A stretch of 64,000 nt of DNA from Streptomyces sp. 1-11 (GTDB lineage Bacteria; Actinomycetota; Actinomycetes; Streptomycetales; Streptomycetaceae), in assembly GCF_007176755.1 (NCBI RefSeq), contig NZ_BJTV01000010.1, positions 186,001 to 250,000 on the forward strand. Direction: 5' to 3'. The translations under genes were made by a program, and so were the position numbers. This document shows, in pieces, positions 45,258-53,913 of the stretch. The number at the start of each line of letters is the position of its first letter. The stretch's first letter is position 1. The notes below the pieces were generated by a model. The model was not told the origin of the DNA. It searched no databases and saw only the letters and a program-made list of their open reading frames with translations.

Positions 45258-46571
45258 TCAGCCGGCGGGCACCGGGTCGCCGGACGCGTCGCGCCCCGGC
45301 GTGCGGGCGAGGACCGGGACGGACAGGCCGGCCAGCAGGAAGACCGAGGCGAGGGCGCACCAGCCCACCGCTCCGGTGCCCACGACGACCGTGGACAGCA
45401 GCGCCGGGCCGGCCACCGTCAGGACGGTGGCGCCGAGCTGGTAGACGCTCAGGTAGTAGGTCCGCTGCGCCTCGGGCGCGAGGCTGTAGGAGATGCCCCA
45501 GCCGCCGGCCGACTGCCACAGCTCCCCCAGGGTCAGCGGCACGGCCGCGACCAGCAGCAGTACGGCGGCCTCGCGGGCCCCCGTCGCGGCGGTGGCGGCC
45601 GTCAGCAGGCTGAACACGGCCAGCGCCACGCCCGCGGCCCGCTGCTTGCGTCCCGCCCCGCGGGCGCTCCCGCCCCCCTTGCTCAGCCGCACCTGGAGGG
45701 TGACCGCCAGGACCGTGTTCACCGCCAGCGCGACACCGACCAGGCCGCGCGGTGCCTGCGTGCGGGTGACGATCCACAGGGGAAGGGCCACCGACAGGAT
45801 CGGCACGTGCAGGTACAGCACCCCGTTGGCCAGCGACAGCAGCAGGAAGCGGACGTCCCTGAGCGGCCGCAGCAGCGGCCGGGCCGGCCGGGAGCGCCCG
45901 GCGGCGGGCCGGGAACGGGCCCCCGTCCGCAGGCGGGTCAGCAGGACGGCGCTGCCGAAGAGGGTCGCCGCGTTGGCGAGGACGAAGGTGACGTAGGCGT
46001 CCGGGCTCGCCAGCGAGATGACCGCGGTGGCGATGACGGCGGACAGCGTGTACCCCACGTTGCGCACGGCCGCGATCACGGCCATGGCCTCCACCGGCGG
46101 GCGCTTTCCGGCCGTCGTGCCCGCCATGGACTGGATGATGGGCCCGACCGCCTGCTCGGCCATGCCGATCAGGCACGCGTCCACCAGGAACGCCCGGAAG
46201 TCGGTCACGAACGGGTACACCAGGAAGGCGGCGCCGCGCCACACCTGCAGCAGGATCAGCGTGCGGCTGTCCCCGATCCGGTCGGCGAGCCATCCGACCG
46301 GGACGGCGCACAGGACGCCGAGCAGCCCGGCCGCGGACAGTCCGAGGCCGACCTGGGCGGCGCTCAGGCCCACCACCTGGGTGTAGAAGAGGGTCGAACC
46401 GGCGAGGAAGAACCCTCTGCCGAACGCGTCGACGAACGCGGTGAACAGGAAGGTCCGACCCGCCCGGGAGTCCGGCAGCCAGCGCGGCGTCCGGCCGGCC
46501 GGCCCGCGTCCGGCCCGCCGGGGCGGTGCGGTGCCCCGCCCGCCGCGCGGTCCGTCCGGCCGCGCGCTCAC
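45258..46571 (-). CDS. MFS transporter of the HypEF-containing cluster
   Basis: 437 residues from GTG 46571, overlapping the ATP-grasp stop as GTGA. A basic N-terminal tail is followed by about twelve membrane helices. Typical MFS residues include GWLADRIGDSRTL between helices 2 and 3. It resembles DHA1-like drug exporters. As the last gene of the leftward operon behind biosynthetic enzymes, it is probably the exporter of the product or a self-protection pump (inference). Confidence 0.85.
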   Translation of the reverse strand: MSARPDGPRGGRGTAPPRRAGRGPAGRTPRWLPDSRAGRTFLFTAFVDAFGRGFFLAGSTLFYTQVVGLSAAQVGLGLSAAGLLGVLCAVPVGWLADRIGDSRTLILLQVWRGAAFLVYPFVTDFRAFLVDACLIGMAEQAVGPIIQSMAGTTAGKRPPVEAMAVIAAVRNVGYTLSAVIATAVISLASPDAYVTFVLANAATLFGSAVLLTRLRTGARSRPAAGRSRPARPLLRPLRDVRFLLLSLANGVLYLHVPILSVALPLWIVTRTQAPRGLVGVALAVNTVLAVTLQVRLSKGGGSARGAGRKQRAAGVALAVFSLLTAATAATGAREAAVLLLVAAVPLTLGELWQSAGGWGISYSLAPEAQRTYYLSVYQLGATVLTVAGPALLSTVVVGTGAVGWCALASVFLLAGLSVPVLARTPGRDASGDPVPAG

Positions 46572-47902
46572 GCCGGCTCCTCCGCCCGCCGCTCGACCGA
46601 GACGCGGACGGCCTCGCGGACGGCGGAGTCGAACCGCTCCAGCTCCTCCGGGCCGGGTGCGTCGAACAGGGCGGTGACCGCGCGGCCGAAGGAGTCGGTG
46701 AGGGGTTCGAGACCGGCGCCGCGCGCCTTCAGCACCAGGACCTTGCCGAGCCGGGCCGGCGCGTCGGCGGCGACCGGTTCGAGCGTCGGCCACAGGCCGT
46801 GTTCCACCACCCAGTAGGGGTCCGCTCCGGCGCACTCCTCCCCCGCCTCCACGGTGACGTCGCCGAGGGTGCCGGGTTCGTGGTCGAAGTAGATCTGCCG
46901 CGTCCGGCGCACCGCCCGCGGGTGCAGGACCGGTTCGCCCAGTGCCGCGCCGACGACCGAGTCCTCGACCGAGGCGCCGGTGGCCAGGTGGTAGAGGTGG
47001 AGGATGCCGTCACCGGGCGGCCGGGCGGCGATCTCCATGAGCGCGACGCCGCCGTCCGGCAGCAGGCGGTACTCGCCGTGTGCCATGCCGGTGCCGAACT
47101 CCAGCCGGGCCAGGACGGTTTCCTGGGCCTCCTTGAGGCGGCGGGCCTCGTCCGGGGTGACGTTGGCGGCGGGGAGGGTGTGGGTCATCTCCACGAAGAA
47201 CTCGCCCTCCTTCTCGTTGGTCGCCTTCTGCGTCACCTCCGAGAACACCGGGCGGCCGCCGGTGACGATGGTCTCCACGCTGAACTCGCGCCCGGACACG
47301 CACTGTTCCAGCAGCGTCGGGGTCCGCTGCCCAGAGTCGAGGTGGGCCTCCAGGGCGGCACGGTCCCGCAGGATCCGCACCCCGATGCTGCAGTACAGGT
47401 CCAGGGGCTTGCTGATCACCGGGTAGTGGCCGTCGAGCGTGTCCAGGATCGTGTCGCGGGGCGCGGTGGAGAGCACCGACACCGGGCTGAACTCCCCGAG
47501 GTAGAGCCGCTGCAGGTGCTTGTTCCGGCACACCCTGGCCGCTCTGAGTCCCACCCCGGGCAGGCCCAGGAGGTCGGTCGCCAGCGCGGCCGGTTCGACG
47601 AAGGTCTCGGAGGAGGCGAAGACCCCCTTGATGTCGTACGCGCCGGCCCACGTGGAGACGCGGGTGAGGATGCCGGCGGTGTCGTCCGGCGCGAGGAACT
47701 CCAGTCGCTCCACGGCCTCGAAGGGGTGGCCGGCCCGGCCGACGCAGGAGACCGCCACCTGCTCCAGCGGCCACCGCGGCGGTCCGGTGACCACCAGGCT
47801 GTGCAGTCCGCGCCCGGCGATCGCCGCGAGGTAGGCCCCCGCTTTGGGGAGGTCGGTGAACAGGACGAAGGCGGGCGGGCGGTCCGGTCCGGTGGAGGAC
47901 AT
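46568..47902 (-). CDS. ATP-grasp ligase
   Basis: 444 residues from ATG 47902. An N-terminal Rossmann-like preATP-grasp part (FVLFTDLPKAGAYLA) leads into the ATP-grasp core: YPVISKPLDLYCSIGVRIL (ATP-binding lysine), LLEQCVSGREFSVETIV, and ALMEIAARPPGDGILHL with Mg-binding Glu/Asn-type positions. ATP-grasp enzymes activate a carboxylate as acyl phosphate and join it to an amine or other nucleophile; the closest known are L-amino-acid ligases such as BacD and carnosine-synthase types. The second conserved N of the metal site reads A in EIAARPPG, as in dipeptide ligases. It is coupled to the MFS gene. Confidence 0.86.
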   Translation of the reverse strand: MSSTGPDRPPAFVLFTDLPKAGAYLAAIAGRGLHSLVVTGPPRWPLEQVAVSCVGRAGHPFEAVERLEFLAPDDTAGILTRVSTWAGAYDIKGVFASSETFVEPAALATDLLGLPGVGLRAARVCRNKHLQRLYLGEFSPVSVLSTAPRDTILDTLDGHYPVISKPLDLYCSIGVRILRDRAALEAHLDSGQRTPTLLEQCVSGREFSVETIVTGGRPVFSEVTQKATNEKEGEFFVEMTHTLPAANVTPDEARRLKEAQETVLARLEFGTGMAHGEYRLLPDGGVALMEIAARPPGDGILHLYHLATGASVEDSVVGAALGEPVLHPRAVRRTRQIYFDHEPGTLGDVTVEAGEECAGADPYWVVEHGLWPTLEPVAADAPARLGKVLVLKARGAGLEPLTDSFGRAVTALFDAPGPEELERFDSAVREAVRVSVERRAEEPA

Positions 47903-47968
47903 GAGGGGCGTCTCCCTGCTGGTGTGGGGGCTGGTGCGGTCGGGGCGGGGGCACGGGGGCCCGCACCG

Positions 47969-48958
47969 TCAGAGCGTCCGGGGCGCGTGCTCCCCGGCCG
48001 CGGCGAGCGGTTGCCGGGCCGGGGTGCCCGAGGGCGCGGGCCGGCTGCGGGCGGCCGCGATCCGTGCCAGGAACGCCGTGGTGACGGCCAGGACCGCGTG
48101 GCCGGTCACGCCGCCGGTGTCGTGGCCCGGCGCGAACTCCATCACGTCGTAGGCGAGGACCGGTTCGGGGAGCGCTTCCAGCAGGCCCAGCAGCTGTCCG
48201 CTGCCGATGCCGCCGGCCACCGGGGTGCCGGTGCCGGGCACGCAGGAGGCGTCCATGACGTCGATGTCGACCGTGACGTAGAACGCGTCGACCCGGCCGG
48301 CGATGGCGTCGAGGTGGCGGCGGTAGGCCGCGGTGGCGGTGGCCGGGTCGTCGGTGAAGGCGGCCGCCGGCACCTCGGCGATCCCGTGCTCGCGGATGAA
48401 GTCCACCTCGCCCGCGTCGTAGGCGCGGGTGCCCACGAGCAGCACGTTCGCGGGGTCGACGGCGCCGTCCTCGATGATGCGGCGCAGCGGGGAGCCGTGG
48501 GAGACGCGGGAGCCCTGGTAGCCGTCCAGGACGTCCGGGTGGGCGTCGAACCAGACCAGCCCGAGGGTGCGTCCCCGCGCCGCGGAACGGACGATCGGGT
48601 AGGTGACCGAGTGGTCGCCCCCGAAGGTCAGCACGGGGGCGGACACCTCGCGGAAGACCGACTCGTAGGTCCGCCCGATCCGCTCGACGGTGCGCGGCAG
48701 GTCGAAGCGCCAGGTCTCCACGTCGCCGAGGTCGAGCAGGCGCAGGCGGGAGGCGTCCCGGCCCCGGCGGTCGACGGTCTTGAGCCGCACGGACAGTTCG
48801 CGCACCCGTGCCGGTCCCAGGGACGCGCCGCCTGCGCCGCCCGCGCCGCCCTCGAAGGGCACGCCCACCACGACCACGTCCGCCTGCCGCGCCCCGCCGG
48901 CCGGCACGGCGAGTCCGTTCCAGACCCGTGCGCCCGGGCGGTCGATGTTGTGCACCAC
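47969..48958 (-). CDS. Ureohydrolase family enzyme (agmatinase/guanidino-hydrolase type)
   Basis: 329 residues from GTG 48958, SD GAGGAG. The Mn ligands of the arginase fold are all visible: TFGGDHSVTYP, VWFDAHPDV and VTVDIDVMDASCVPGTGTP. Arginases, agmatinases, guanidinobutyrases and formiminoglutamases share these; the size and DASCVPGTGTP favour the agmatinase/guanidino-acid group. It hydrolyses a guanidino or amidino compound, releasing urea or ammonia. Within this cluster it may act on a pathway intermediate. 27 bases separate it from the upstream hydrolase gene. Confidence 0.88.
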   Translation of the reverse strand: MVHNIDRPGARVWNGLAVPAGGARQADVVVVGVPFEGGAGGAGGASLGPARVRELSVRLKTVDRRGRDASRLRLLDLGDVETWRFDLPRTVERIGRTYESVFREVSAPVLTFGGDHSVTYPIVRSAARGRTLGLVWFDAHPDVLDGYQGSRVSHGSPLRRIIEDGAVDPANVLLVGTRAYDAGEVDFIREHGIAEVPAAAFTDDPATATAAYRRHLDAIAGRVDAFYVTVDIDVMDASCVPGTGTPVAGGIGSGQLLGLLEALPEPVLAYDVMEFAPGHDTGGVTGHAVLAVTTAFLARIAAARSRPAPSGTPARQPLAAAGEHAPRTL

Positions 48959-48985
48959 GCGTTCTCCTCGCTCGGTTCGGGTCGG

Positions 48986-49570
48986 CTACGGCAGCGCGGG
49001 CACGGAGAAGTCGATGTCCGCGCCCTCGCGGACACGGGCGACCACGTCGTCCATGGGGAGGACCACCGCGCAGTAGGAGGCGAGCCATTCCAGGGCCCGC
49101 GTCCGGTCCTCGTCCCGGGTGGAGACGACGCCGTCGGAGGGGACGACCACGTTGTAGCCGCGGAAGTGCGCGTCGGCGGCGGTGGTCTGGATGCACACCT
49201 GGGCCTGCATCCCGGTGATCACGACCGTGTCGATGCCGCGTTCCTGGAGGAAGTCGTGCAGCCGCGTCTCGAAGAAGCCGCTGTCCTTCTTCTTCTCCAT
49301 CACGACGTCGTCGGGGTGCACGAACTCCGGCAGCAGCTCGGCCCCGGCGGTGCCCCGCAGCACGGGGATGCGGCCGTCGTGCAGTTCGATCTTCTTGTCG
49401 TCCACGTCGTAGACGAGCTTGAGGTGGACGACCGGGACGCGCAGGTCGCGCATCCGCGCCAGGAACCGTGCGAAGTGCGGGGTCATCCGCTCCACGTGCG
49501 CCTTGCGCTGCGGGTTCTTGTCGACCAGGTCGCGCTGCAGGTCGTTGGTCAGGATCGCGTATCGGGACAT
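48986..49570 (-). CDS. Isochorismatase-family cysteine hydrolase
   Basis: 194 residues from ATG 49570, SD GGAAG. The Asp-Lys-Cys triad is present: Asp in YAILTNDLQRDLV, Lys in DVVMEKKKDSGF, Cys in ITGMQAQVCIQTTAADA. This family hydrolyses amides and ureido compounds (nicotinamidase, N-carbamoylsarcosine amidohydrolase, biuret hydrolase) or isochorismate. First gene of the leftward operon, with a likely -10 TAGATT (49653-49658) and a shared palindrome upstream. With a ureohydrolase next to it and carbamoyl chemistry across the divide, an amide or carbamoyl substrate is plausible (inference). Confidence 0.87.
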   Translation of the reverse strand: MSRYAILTNDLQRDLVDKNPQRKAHVERMTPHFARFLARMRDLRVPVVHLKLVYDVDDKKIELHDGRIPVLRGTAGAELLPEFVHPDDVVMEKKKDSGFFETRLHDFLQERGIDTVVITGMQAQVCIQTTAADAHFRGYNVVVPSDGVVSTRDEDRTRALEWLASYCAVVLPMDDVVARVREGADIDFSVPALP

Positions 49571-49665
49571 GCTCACTTCCGCCCATGGAGGAGGGGTGTC
49601 CCCGGGTGCCGACGCCCGGGTCAGCCGGTGGTCATTGGGATGAGCGGGCTCGAATCTAGGGCGGT

Positions 49666-49693
49666 GAAGTGCCGTGGCAGTAGTGGGCACTTC
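49666..49693. promoter_or_regulatory. Shared palindrome GAAGTGCC-N12-GGCACTTC between the divergent operons
   Basis: Perfect 8-base arms (49666-49673, 49686-49693) lie in the 263-base gap. The site is next to the -35 of the rightward promoter (CTGACG 49700-49705) and just upstream of the leftward -10 (49653-49658). One regulator could therefore control both operons. The regulator is not known. Confidence 0.5.
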
Positions 49694-49699
49694 TGCCCT

Positions 49700-49729
49700 C
49701 TGACGCCCGGTCCGGGCCGTGCCTACGCT
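49700..49729 (+). promoter_or_regulatory. Promoter of the heme-oxygenase-like/HypEF operon
   Basis: -35 CTGACG (49700-49705), 18-base spacer, -10 TACGCT (49724-49729), 105 bases upstream of the first gene of the rightward operon. Fair match to the Streptomyces housekeeping consensus. Confidence 0.5.
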
Positions 49730-49833
49730 CGTGCCGTTCGCCGCCGCTCCCGCTCCGCCTCCCCCGCATCCGCGGTGCGGCCGGCGGACCGCGGCCCCGT
49801 TTCCCCGCCGTCTTCGACTTCCCGAGGTGCAGC

Positions 49834-50550
49834 ATGTCCGAGCGTCTGTCAGCCGAGATCGACGTCGTGAACGACGCGTTCACCAGCGCCGTGAAGAGCC
49901 GGATCCTCGGCGCCCTTCCCGGCCTGGACACCCAGACCCTGGAATGGCTGGTCATGGAGCACTACCAGTTCTCCTTCGCCAACACCGGCCTGCTCCAGGC
50001 CGCCGTGGAGTGCACCCGCAAGTTCGCCGAGCCGGGGGTCTCCGCCGAGCTCCAGCGCAATGTGGAGGAGGAGGACGGCCACGCCCCGATGTACAAGCAG
50101 GGCATGCTGAACATCGGCACCGACATGGACCGGCGCACGGAGTTCCCGGCGACCACCGCCTTCCTGGCCGGCGTCGCGGACCTGTGCGCTCCGGACCCCT
50201 CCCGCTCGCTCGGCGCCCTGTACGCGACCGAGACCGCGGCGATCTTCGAGCACGAGACCTTCTTCGAGATCTGCCGCGAGATCAGCGAGCGCCGCGGGCA
50301 CGCCTACGAGGGCAGCCTCATCAAGCGGTTCCACGACATCCATCTCGAGGACGGCGTCGAGCAGGGGCACAAGGACGGCCTGGCCGCCTTCGTCGATCTC
50401 GACCAGAGCGGCCGGGAGTTCCCCGGCGGCGAGGCCATCGACCGCGAGCGGGTCCGCCGGGGGGCCCTGGACGCCATCGAGGTCATGCGGGTGTGGTGGG
50501 ACGCCCTGCTGGAGAAGGCCCTGCCGCGCCGCGTCGGCGCCGCGTCCTGA
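49834..50550 (+). CDS. Heme-oxygenase-like protein, candidate diiron oxidase (HDO) or TenA-like
   Basis: 238 residues from ATG 49834, SD GAGGTG. The protein is all-helical with acidic and His residues spaced as in heme-oxygenase-like diiron enzymes: Glu42/His43 in VMEHYQF, Glu80/His83 in EEEDGHAP, Glu133, Glu139/His140 in AIFEHETFF, His167/His170 in RFHDIHLEDG and His179. Relatives (UndA, BesC, SznF central domain, CADD) use a diiron centre and O2 for N-oxygenation, C-C cleavage or desaturation of amino and fatty acids. TENA/THI-4 proteins share the fold without metal, so the assignment needs the metal ligands to be confirmed. First gene of the rightward operon. Confidence 0.75.
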   Translation: MSERLSAEIDVVNDAFTSAVKSRILGALPGLDTQTLEWLVMEHYQFSFANTGLLQAAVECTRKFAEPGVSAELQRNVEEEDGHAPMYKQGMLNIGTDMDRRTEFPATTAFLAGVADLCAPDPSRSLGALYATETAAIFEHETFFEICREISERRGHAYEGSLIKRFHDIHLEDGVEQGHKDGLAAFVDLDQSGREFPGGEAIDRERVRRGALDAIEVMRVWWDALLEKALPRRVGAAS

Positions 50551-50585
50551 CCCCGTTTCCACGTCGAGCGGAAGGAACGGCACAC

Positions 50586-51596
50586 ATGACGGAGAAGGTC
50601 GTCCTGGACCACGGGGCCGGCGGCGGGATGAGCCAGGAGCTCATCACGGACACCATCGCCGCGATCCTCGGTGACACCTACGTCGGGGAGATGGAGGACA
50701 GCGCCCTGCTGGAGCTGCCCGGCACCCGGATCGCCATGACGACCGACTCGTTCGTGGTCGATCCCGTCTTCTTCGGCAACGGCGACATCGGCAAGATCGC
50801 GGTCGCCGGCACGGTCAACGATCTCGCGGTCAGCGGTGCCCGGCCGCTGTTCCTGACCTTGGCGGTGGTGCTGGAGGAGGGCTTCGCGCTCGACGACCTC
50901 CGCCGCGTCCTGCGGTCCGTGGCGGACACCGCCCGGGCCGCGGACGTGCAGATAGTCGCCGGTGACACGAAGGTCGTCCGGCGCGGCGAGGCCGACGGGA
51001 TCTTCCTGAACACCGCCGGCGTCGGGGTGCTCCAGCGGTCCTGCACGCTCTCCAGCAGGAGTCTGCGGCCGGGCGACCGCGTCGTCGTCACCGGTTTCCT
51101 CGGGGACCACAGCATCCACCTCCTCTCCCTGCGCGAGGGGCTGGGGTTCGAACGGCGGGTGCTCAGCGACTGCGCGGTGCTCAGCCACGTCGTCGCGCAC
51201 CTGCTGGACGTGTGCGGCGACGGCGTGCGCTGCGTGCGCGACATCACCCGCGGCGGCCTCGGCACGGTCGTCAACGAGTTCGCCCAGGCGTCGTCCGTCT
51301 CGGTCCTGCTGGACGAACCGGCCCTGCCGGTGCGGCCGGAGACGGCCATGGCCGCGGACATGCTCGGCGTGGACGTGATGTACCTGGCCAACGAGGGCAA
51401 CCTGTGCCTGGTGGTGGCGCCGGACCGCGCGGACGCGGCGCTGGCGGCGCTTCGCTCCCACCCGGAGTGCGCGCGGGCCGCGGTGGTGGGGGAGGTCGTC
51501 GCCGGGGAGCCGGGCAGCGTCGCCATGACCGACGCCGACGGCCGGGTCCGGCCCGTGGACCTGCTGTACGGCGCCCAGTTGCCGAGGCTGTGCTGA
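50586..51596 (+). CDS. hypE: HypE-like carbamoyl dehydratase (no hydrogenase genes nearby)
   Basis: 336 residues from ATG 50586, SD GGAAGG. Typical HypE/PurM-like features: VLDHGAGGGMSQELI, the metal/ATP motif MTTDSFVVDP, GTVNDLAVSGARP, RDITRGGLGTVVNE, DMLGVDVMYLANEG. The C-terminus PRLC ends in the essential Cys that HypF carbamoylates and HypE dehydrates to a thiocyanate. So it should be active. In known systems the cyano group goes to the Fe of [NiFe] hydrogenase via HypC/HypD, which are absent here. Stop and HypF start overlap (TGATG), so both proteins are made together. Confidence 0.92.
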   Translation: MTEKVVLDHGAGGGMSQELITDTIAAILGDTYVGEMEDSALLELPGTRIAMTTDSFVVDPVFFGNGDIGKIAVAGTVNDLAVSGARPLFLTLAVVLEEGFALDDLRRVLRSVADTARAADVQIVAGDTKVVRRGEADGIFLNTAGVGVLQRSCTLSSRSLRPGDRVVVTGFLGDHSIHLLSLREGLGFERRVLSDCAVLSHVVAHLLDVCGDGVRCVRDITRGGLGTVVNEFAQASSVSVLLDEPALPVRPETAMAADMLGVDVMYLANEGNLCLVVAPDRADAALAALRSHPECARAAVVGEVVAGEPGSVAMTDADGRVRPVDLLYGAQLPRLC

Positions 51597-53902
51597 TGGC
51601 CGCCGGGGTGCGCCGGACCCTGCGGGTGACCGGCTTCGTGCAGGGCGTGGGCTTCCGCCCGTACGCCTACCGGCTGGCCACCGGACTGTCACTGGGCGGC
51701 TGGGTGCTCAACGACACGCAGGGCGTGACCATCGTGGTCGAGGGGGCGCGGCAGGCGGCCGACCGGTTCACCCGCAGCCTGCCCGAGCGGCTTCCCGAAC
51801 TGGCGCGCATCGATTCGTGCACGGTGCTGTCCGAGGAACCGGTGGGCGAGTGGGCCGCCTCCTTCACCATCCGCGGCAGCCGGCCGGACGGCGCCTCGGG
51901 CGCGCTGGTCACTCCGGACAGCCATGTCTGCGGCGACTGCGTCGCGGAACTGTTCGACCCCGGCGGCCCGCGCCACCGCTACCCGCTGATCAACTGCACG
52001 AACTGCGGCCCGCGGTACAGCATCATCCGCGCCGTCCCGTACGACCGTCCCGGAACCACCATGGCGCGGTTCGCCCTGTGCGCGCGCTGCCGCGCCGAGT
52101 ACGAGGACCCCGCCGACCGCCGGTTCCACGCCCAGCCCACCGCCTGCCCGGCGTGCGGTCCGCGGGTGCGCCTGCTGCTGCCGGACGGGACCGAGGCGGC
52201 CGGCGATCCGGTCGACGCCGCCGCGGCGATGCTGCGCGAGGGGCGCGTCCTGGCGGTGAAGGCGCTGGGCGGCTACCAGTTGACGGCCGACGCCGCCCAC
52301 CGGACGGCCGTGACCGGCTTGCGCGCCCGCAAGGAGCGCGGCGGCAAGCCCTTCGCCCTCCTCGCCCGGGACGCGGAGGCCGTCGCCCGGCACGCCGTGG
52401 TGGACGCCGACGAGCGCCGGCTGCTGGAGTCGCCCGGACGCCCCATCGTGCTGCTCCGGGCCCGTGCGGACCGCGCGCTGTCCCCTCAGGTGGCGCCGGG
52501 CTCGGCGACGCTGGGCTTCATGCTGCCGGCCACGCCGCTGCAGCACCTCCTCCTCGACGCCGTCGCCCCGGTCCTCGTGGCGACCAGCGCCAACGCGCCC
52601 GGCGAGCCCATGGCCCGCACCGAGCGGGAGGCGCTGGAGGGTCTGCAGGGTCTCGCCGACGCCTTCCTGGTCCACGACCGGGAGGTCCACGTGCGCGTGG
52701 ACGACTCCATCGCGCGCGTCGTGCACAGCACCGTCCGGCCGCGGACCGCCTTCGTGCGCCGGGCCCGCGGCTTCGTCCCCGACCCCCTCCCCGCGCCGTT
52801 CCCGCTGCCGCCCGTGCTGGCGGTGGGCGCCGAACTGAAGAACACCGTCTGCCTCGCCGGCGGCGACTCCCTCTTCCCGAGCCAGCACATCGGCGACCTC
52901 AAGTCCCCGGGGAACCAGCGGTTCTTCAAGGACACCATCGGCCACCTGCGCACCCTCTTCGGCATCACGCCGGCGTACGTCGCGCACGACCTGCACCCCG
53001 ACTTCCACAGCACGCGCTACGCCCGCGCGTGCGGCGTGGAGACGGTCGCCGTGCAGCACCACCACGCCCACATGGCCTCGTGCATGGCGGACAACGGGCT
53101 CGACCGGCCGGTCATCGGCGTCATCTTCGACGGCACCGGCCACGGCCCGGACGGCACCGTCTGGGGAGGCGAGTTCCTCGTCGGCGACTACCGGGGCTTC
53201 GAACGCAGGGGCCACCTGGCCCGGTTCCGCCTGCCCGGTGGCGACAGGGCCGTACGGGAACCCGCCCGGGTCGCGATCGGGCTGCTGGCCCAGCACTTCG
53301 GCGGCGACCCGGCCGACCTGCCGCTCGGCCTCCTTAGCCCCCGCGACCCCTTCGAGGTCGAGGTCCTGGTGAAGATGACCGAGCGCGGCGTCAACGCGCC
53401 CGAGACCTCCAGCATGGGCCGCCTGTTCGACGCCTTCTCGGCCCTGCTCGGCGTCTGCGAGACGGTCGGCTACGAGGGCCAGGCCGCCATCGAGCTCGAA
53501 CAGCTCATCGCCTGGGACCACACCCCGGCCGCCCCGTGGCCGCTGCGGCTGCGGCAGGAGCAGGACCGGCTCGTCGTCGACCACCGGCCCTGGCTCGAAG
53601 GGCTGCTGGCCGACGTGGGCGACGGCGGGCGGACCGCGGCGCAGGTGAGCCGGACCTTCCACGAGAGCGTGGTGCACGCGGTGGTGGAGGTGTGCCTGCG
53701 ACTGTCCCGGGACAGCGGGATCCACGACGTCGTCCTGAGCGGCGGCGTCTTCCTCAACCAGCACCTGCTGATCCGGTGCGAGCAGGAACTCACCGGGGCC
53801 GGCCTGCGGGTGCACACCCACAGCCGCGTCCCCACCAACGACGGGGGCATCTCGGTCGGCCAGGCGATGGTCGCCGCCGCCCGGGCCCGTGCCCCCCGGT
53901 GA
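51596..53902 (+). CDS. hypF: HypF-like carbamoyltransferase
   Basis: 768 residues from ATG 51596, overlapping the hypE stop by one base. All HypF domains are present in order: acylphosphatase (RVTGFVQGVGFRPYAYRLA, residues 1-95), two CxxC zinc-finger pairs (HVCGDCVAEL, NCTNCGPRY, LCARCRAEY, ACPACGPRV, residues 105-190), YrdC-like domain (200-390), and Kae1-like domain (VAVQHHHAHMASCMADNG, IFDGTGHGPDGTVWGGEF, VVLSGGVFLNQHLL). It uses carbamoyl phosphate and ATP to carbamoylate the HypE C-terminal cysteine. Length matches E. coli HypF (about 750), with no sign of decay. Confidence 0.93.
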   Translation: MAAGVRRTLRVTGFVQGVGFRPYAYRLATGLSLGGWVLNDTQGVTIVVEGARQAADRFTRSLPERLPELARIDSCTVLSEEPVGEWAASFTIRGSRPDGASGALVTPDSHVCGDCVAELFDPGGPRHRYPLINCTNCGPRYSIIRAVPYDRPGTTMARFALCARCRAEYEDPADRRFHAQPTACPACGPRVRLLLPDGTEAAGDPVDAAAAMLREGRVLAVKALGGYQLTADAAHRTAVTGLRARKERGGKPFALLARDAEAVARHAVVDADERRLLESPGRPIVLLRARADRALSPQVAPGSATLGFMLPATPLQHLLLDAVAPVLVATSANAPGEPMARTEREALEGLQGLADAFLVHDREVHVRVDDSIARVVHSTVRPRTAFVRRARGFVPDPLPAPFPLPPVLAVGAELKNTVCLAGGDSLFPSQHIGDLKSPGNQRFFKDTIGHLRTLFGITPAYVAHDLHPDFHSTRYARACGVETVAVQHHHAHMASCMADNGLDRPVIGVIFDGTGHGPDGTVWGGEFLVGDYRGFERRGHLARFRLPGGDRAVREPARVAIGLLAQHFGGDPADLPLGLLSPRDPFEVEVLVKMTERGVNAPETSSMGRLFDAFSALLGVCETVGYEGQAAIELEQLIAWDHTPAAPWPLRLRQEQDRLVVDHRPWLEGLLADVGDGGRTAAQVSRTFHESVVHAVVEVCLRLSRDSGIHDVVLSGGVFLNQHLLIRCEQELTGAGLRVHTHSRVPTNDGGISVGQAMVAAARARAPR

Positions 53903-53913
53903 CGGAGGCGGAC

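Noticed and set aside
45807..46817. Rightward frame of 336 codons over the MFS gene
   Set aside because: It is antisense to the MFS gene; His/Gln/Gly/Arg-rich with no domain.
50586..53902. HypE/HypF as part of a hydrogenase maturation operon
   Set aside because: No hydrogenase subunit and no hypA, hypB, hypC or hypD gene is found in the window. The neighbours are biosynthetic enzymes.
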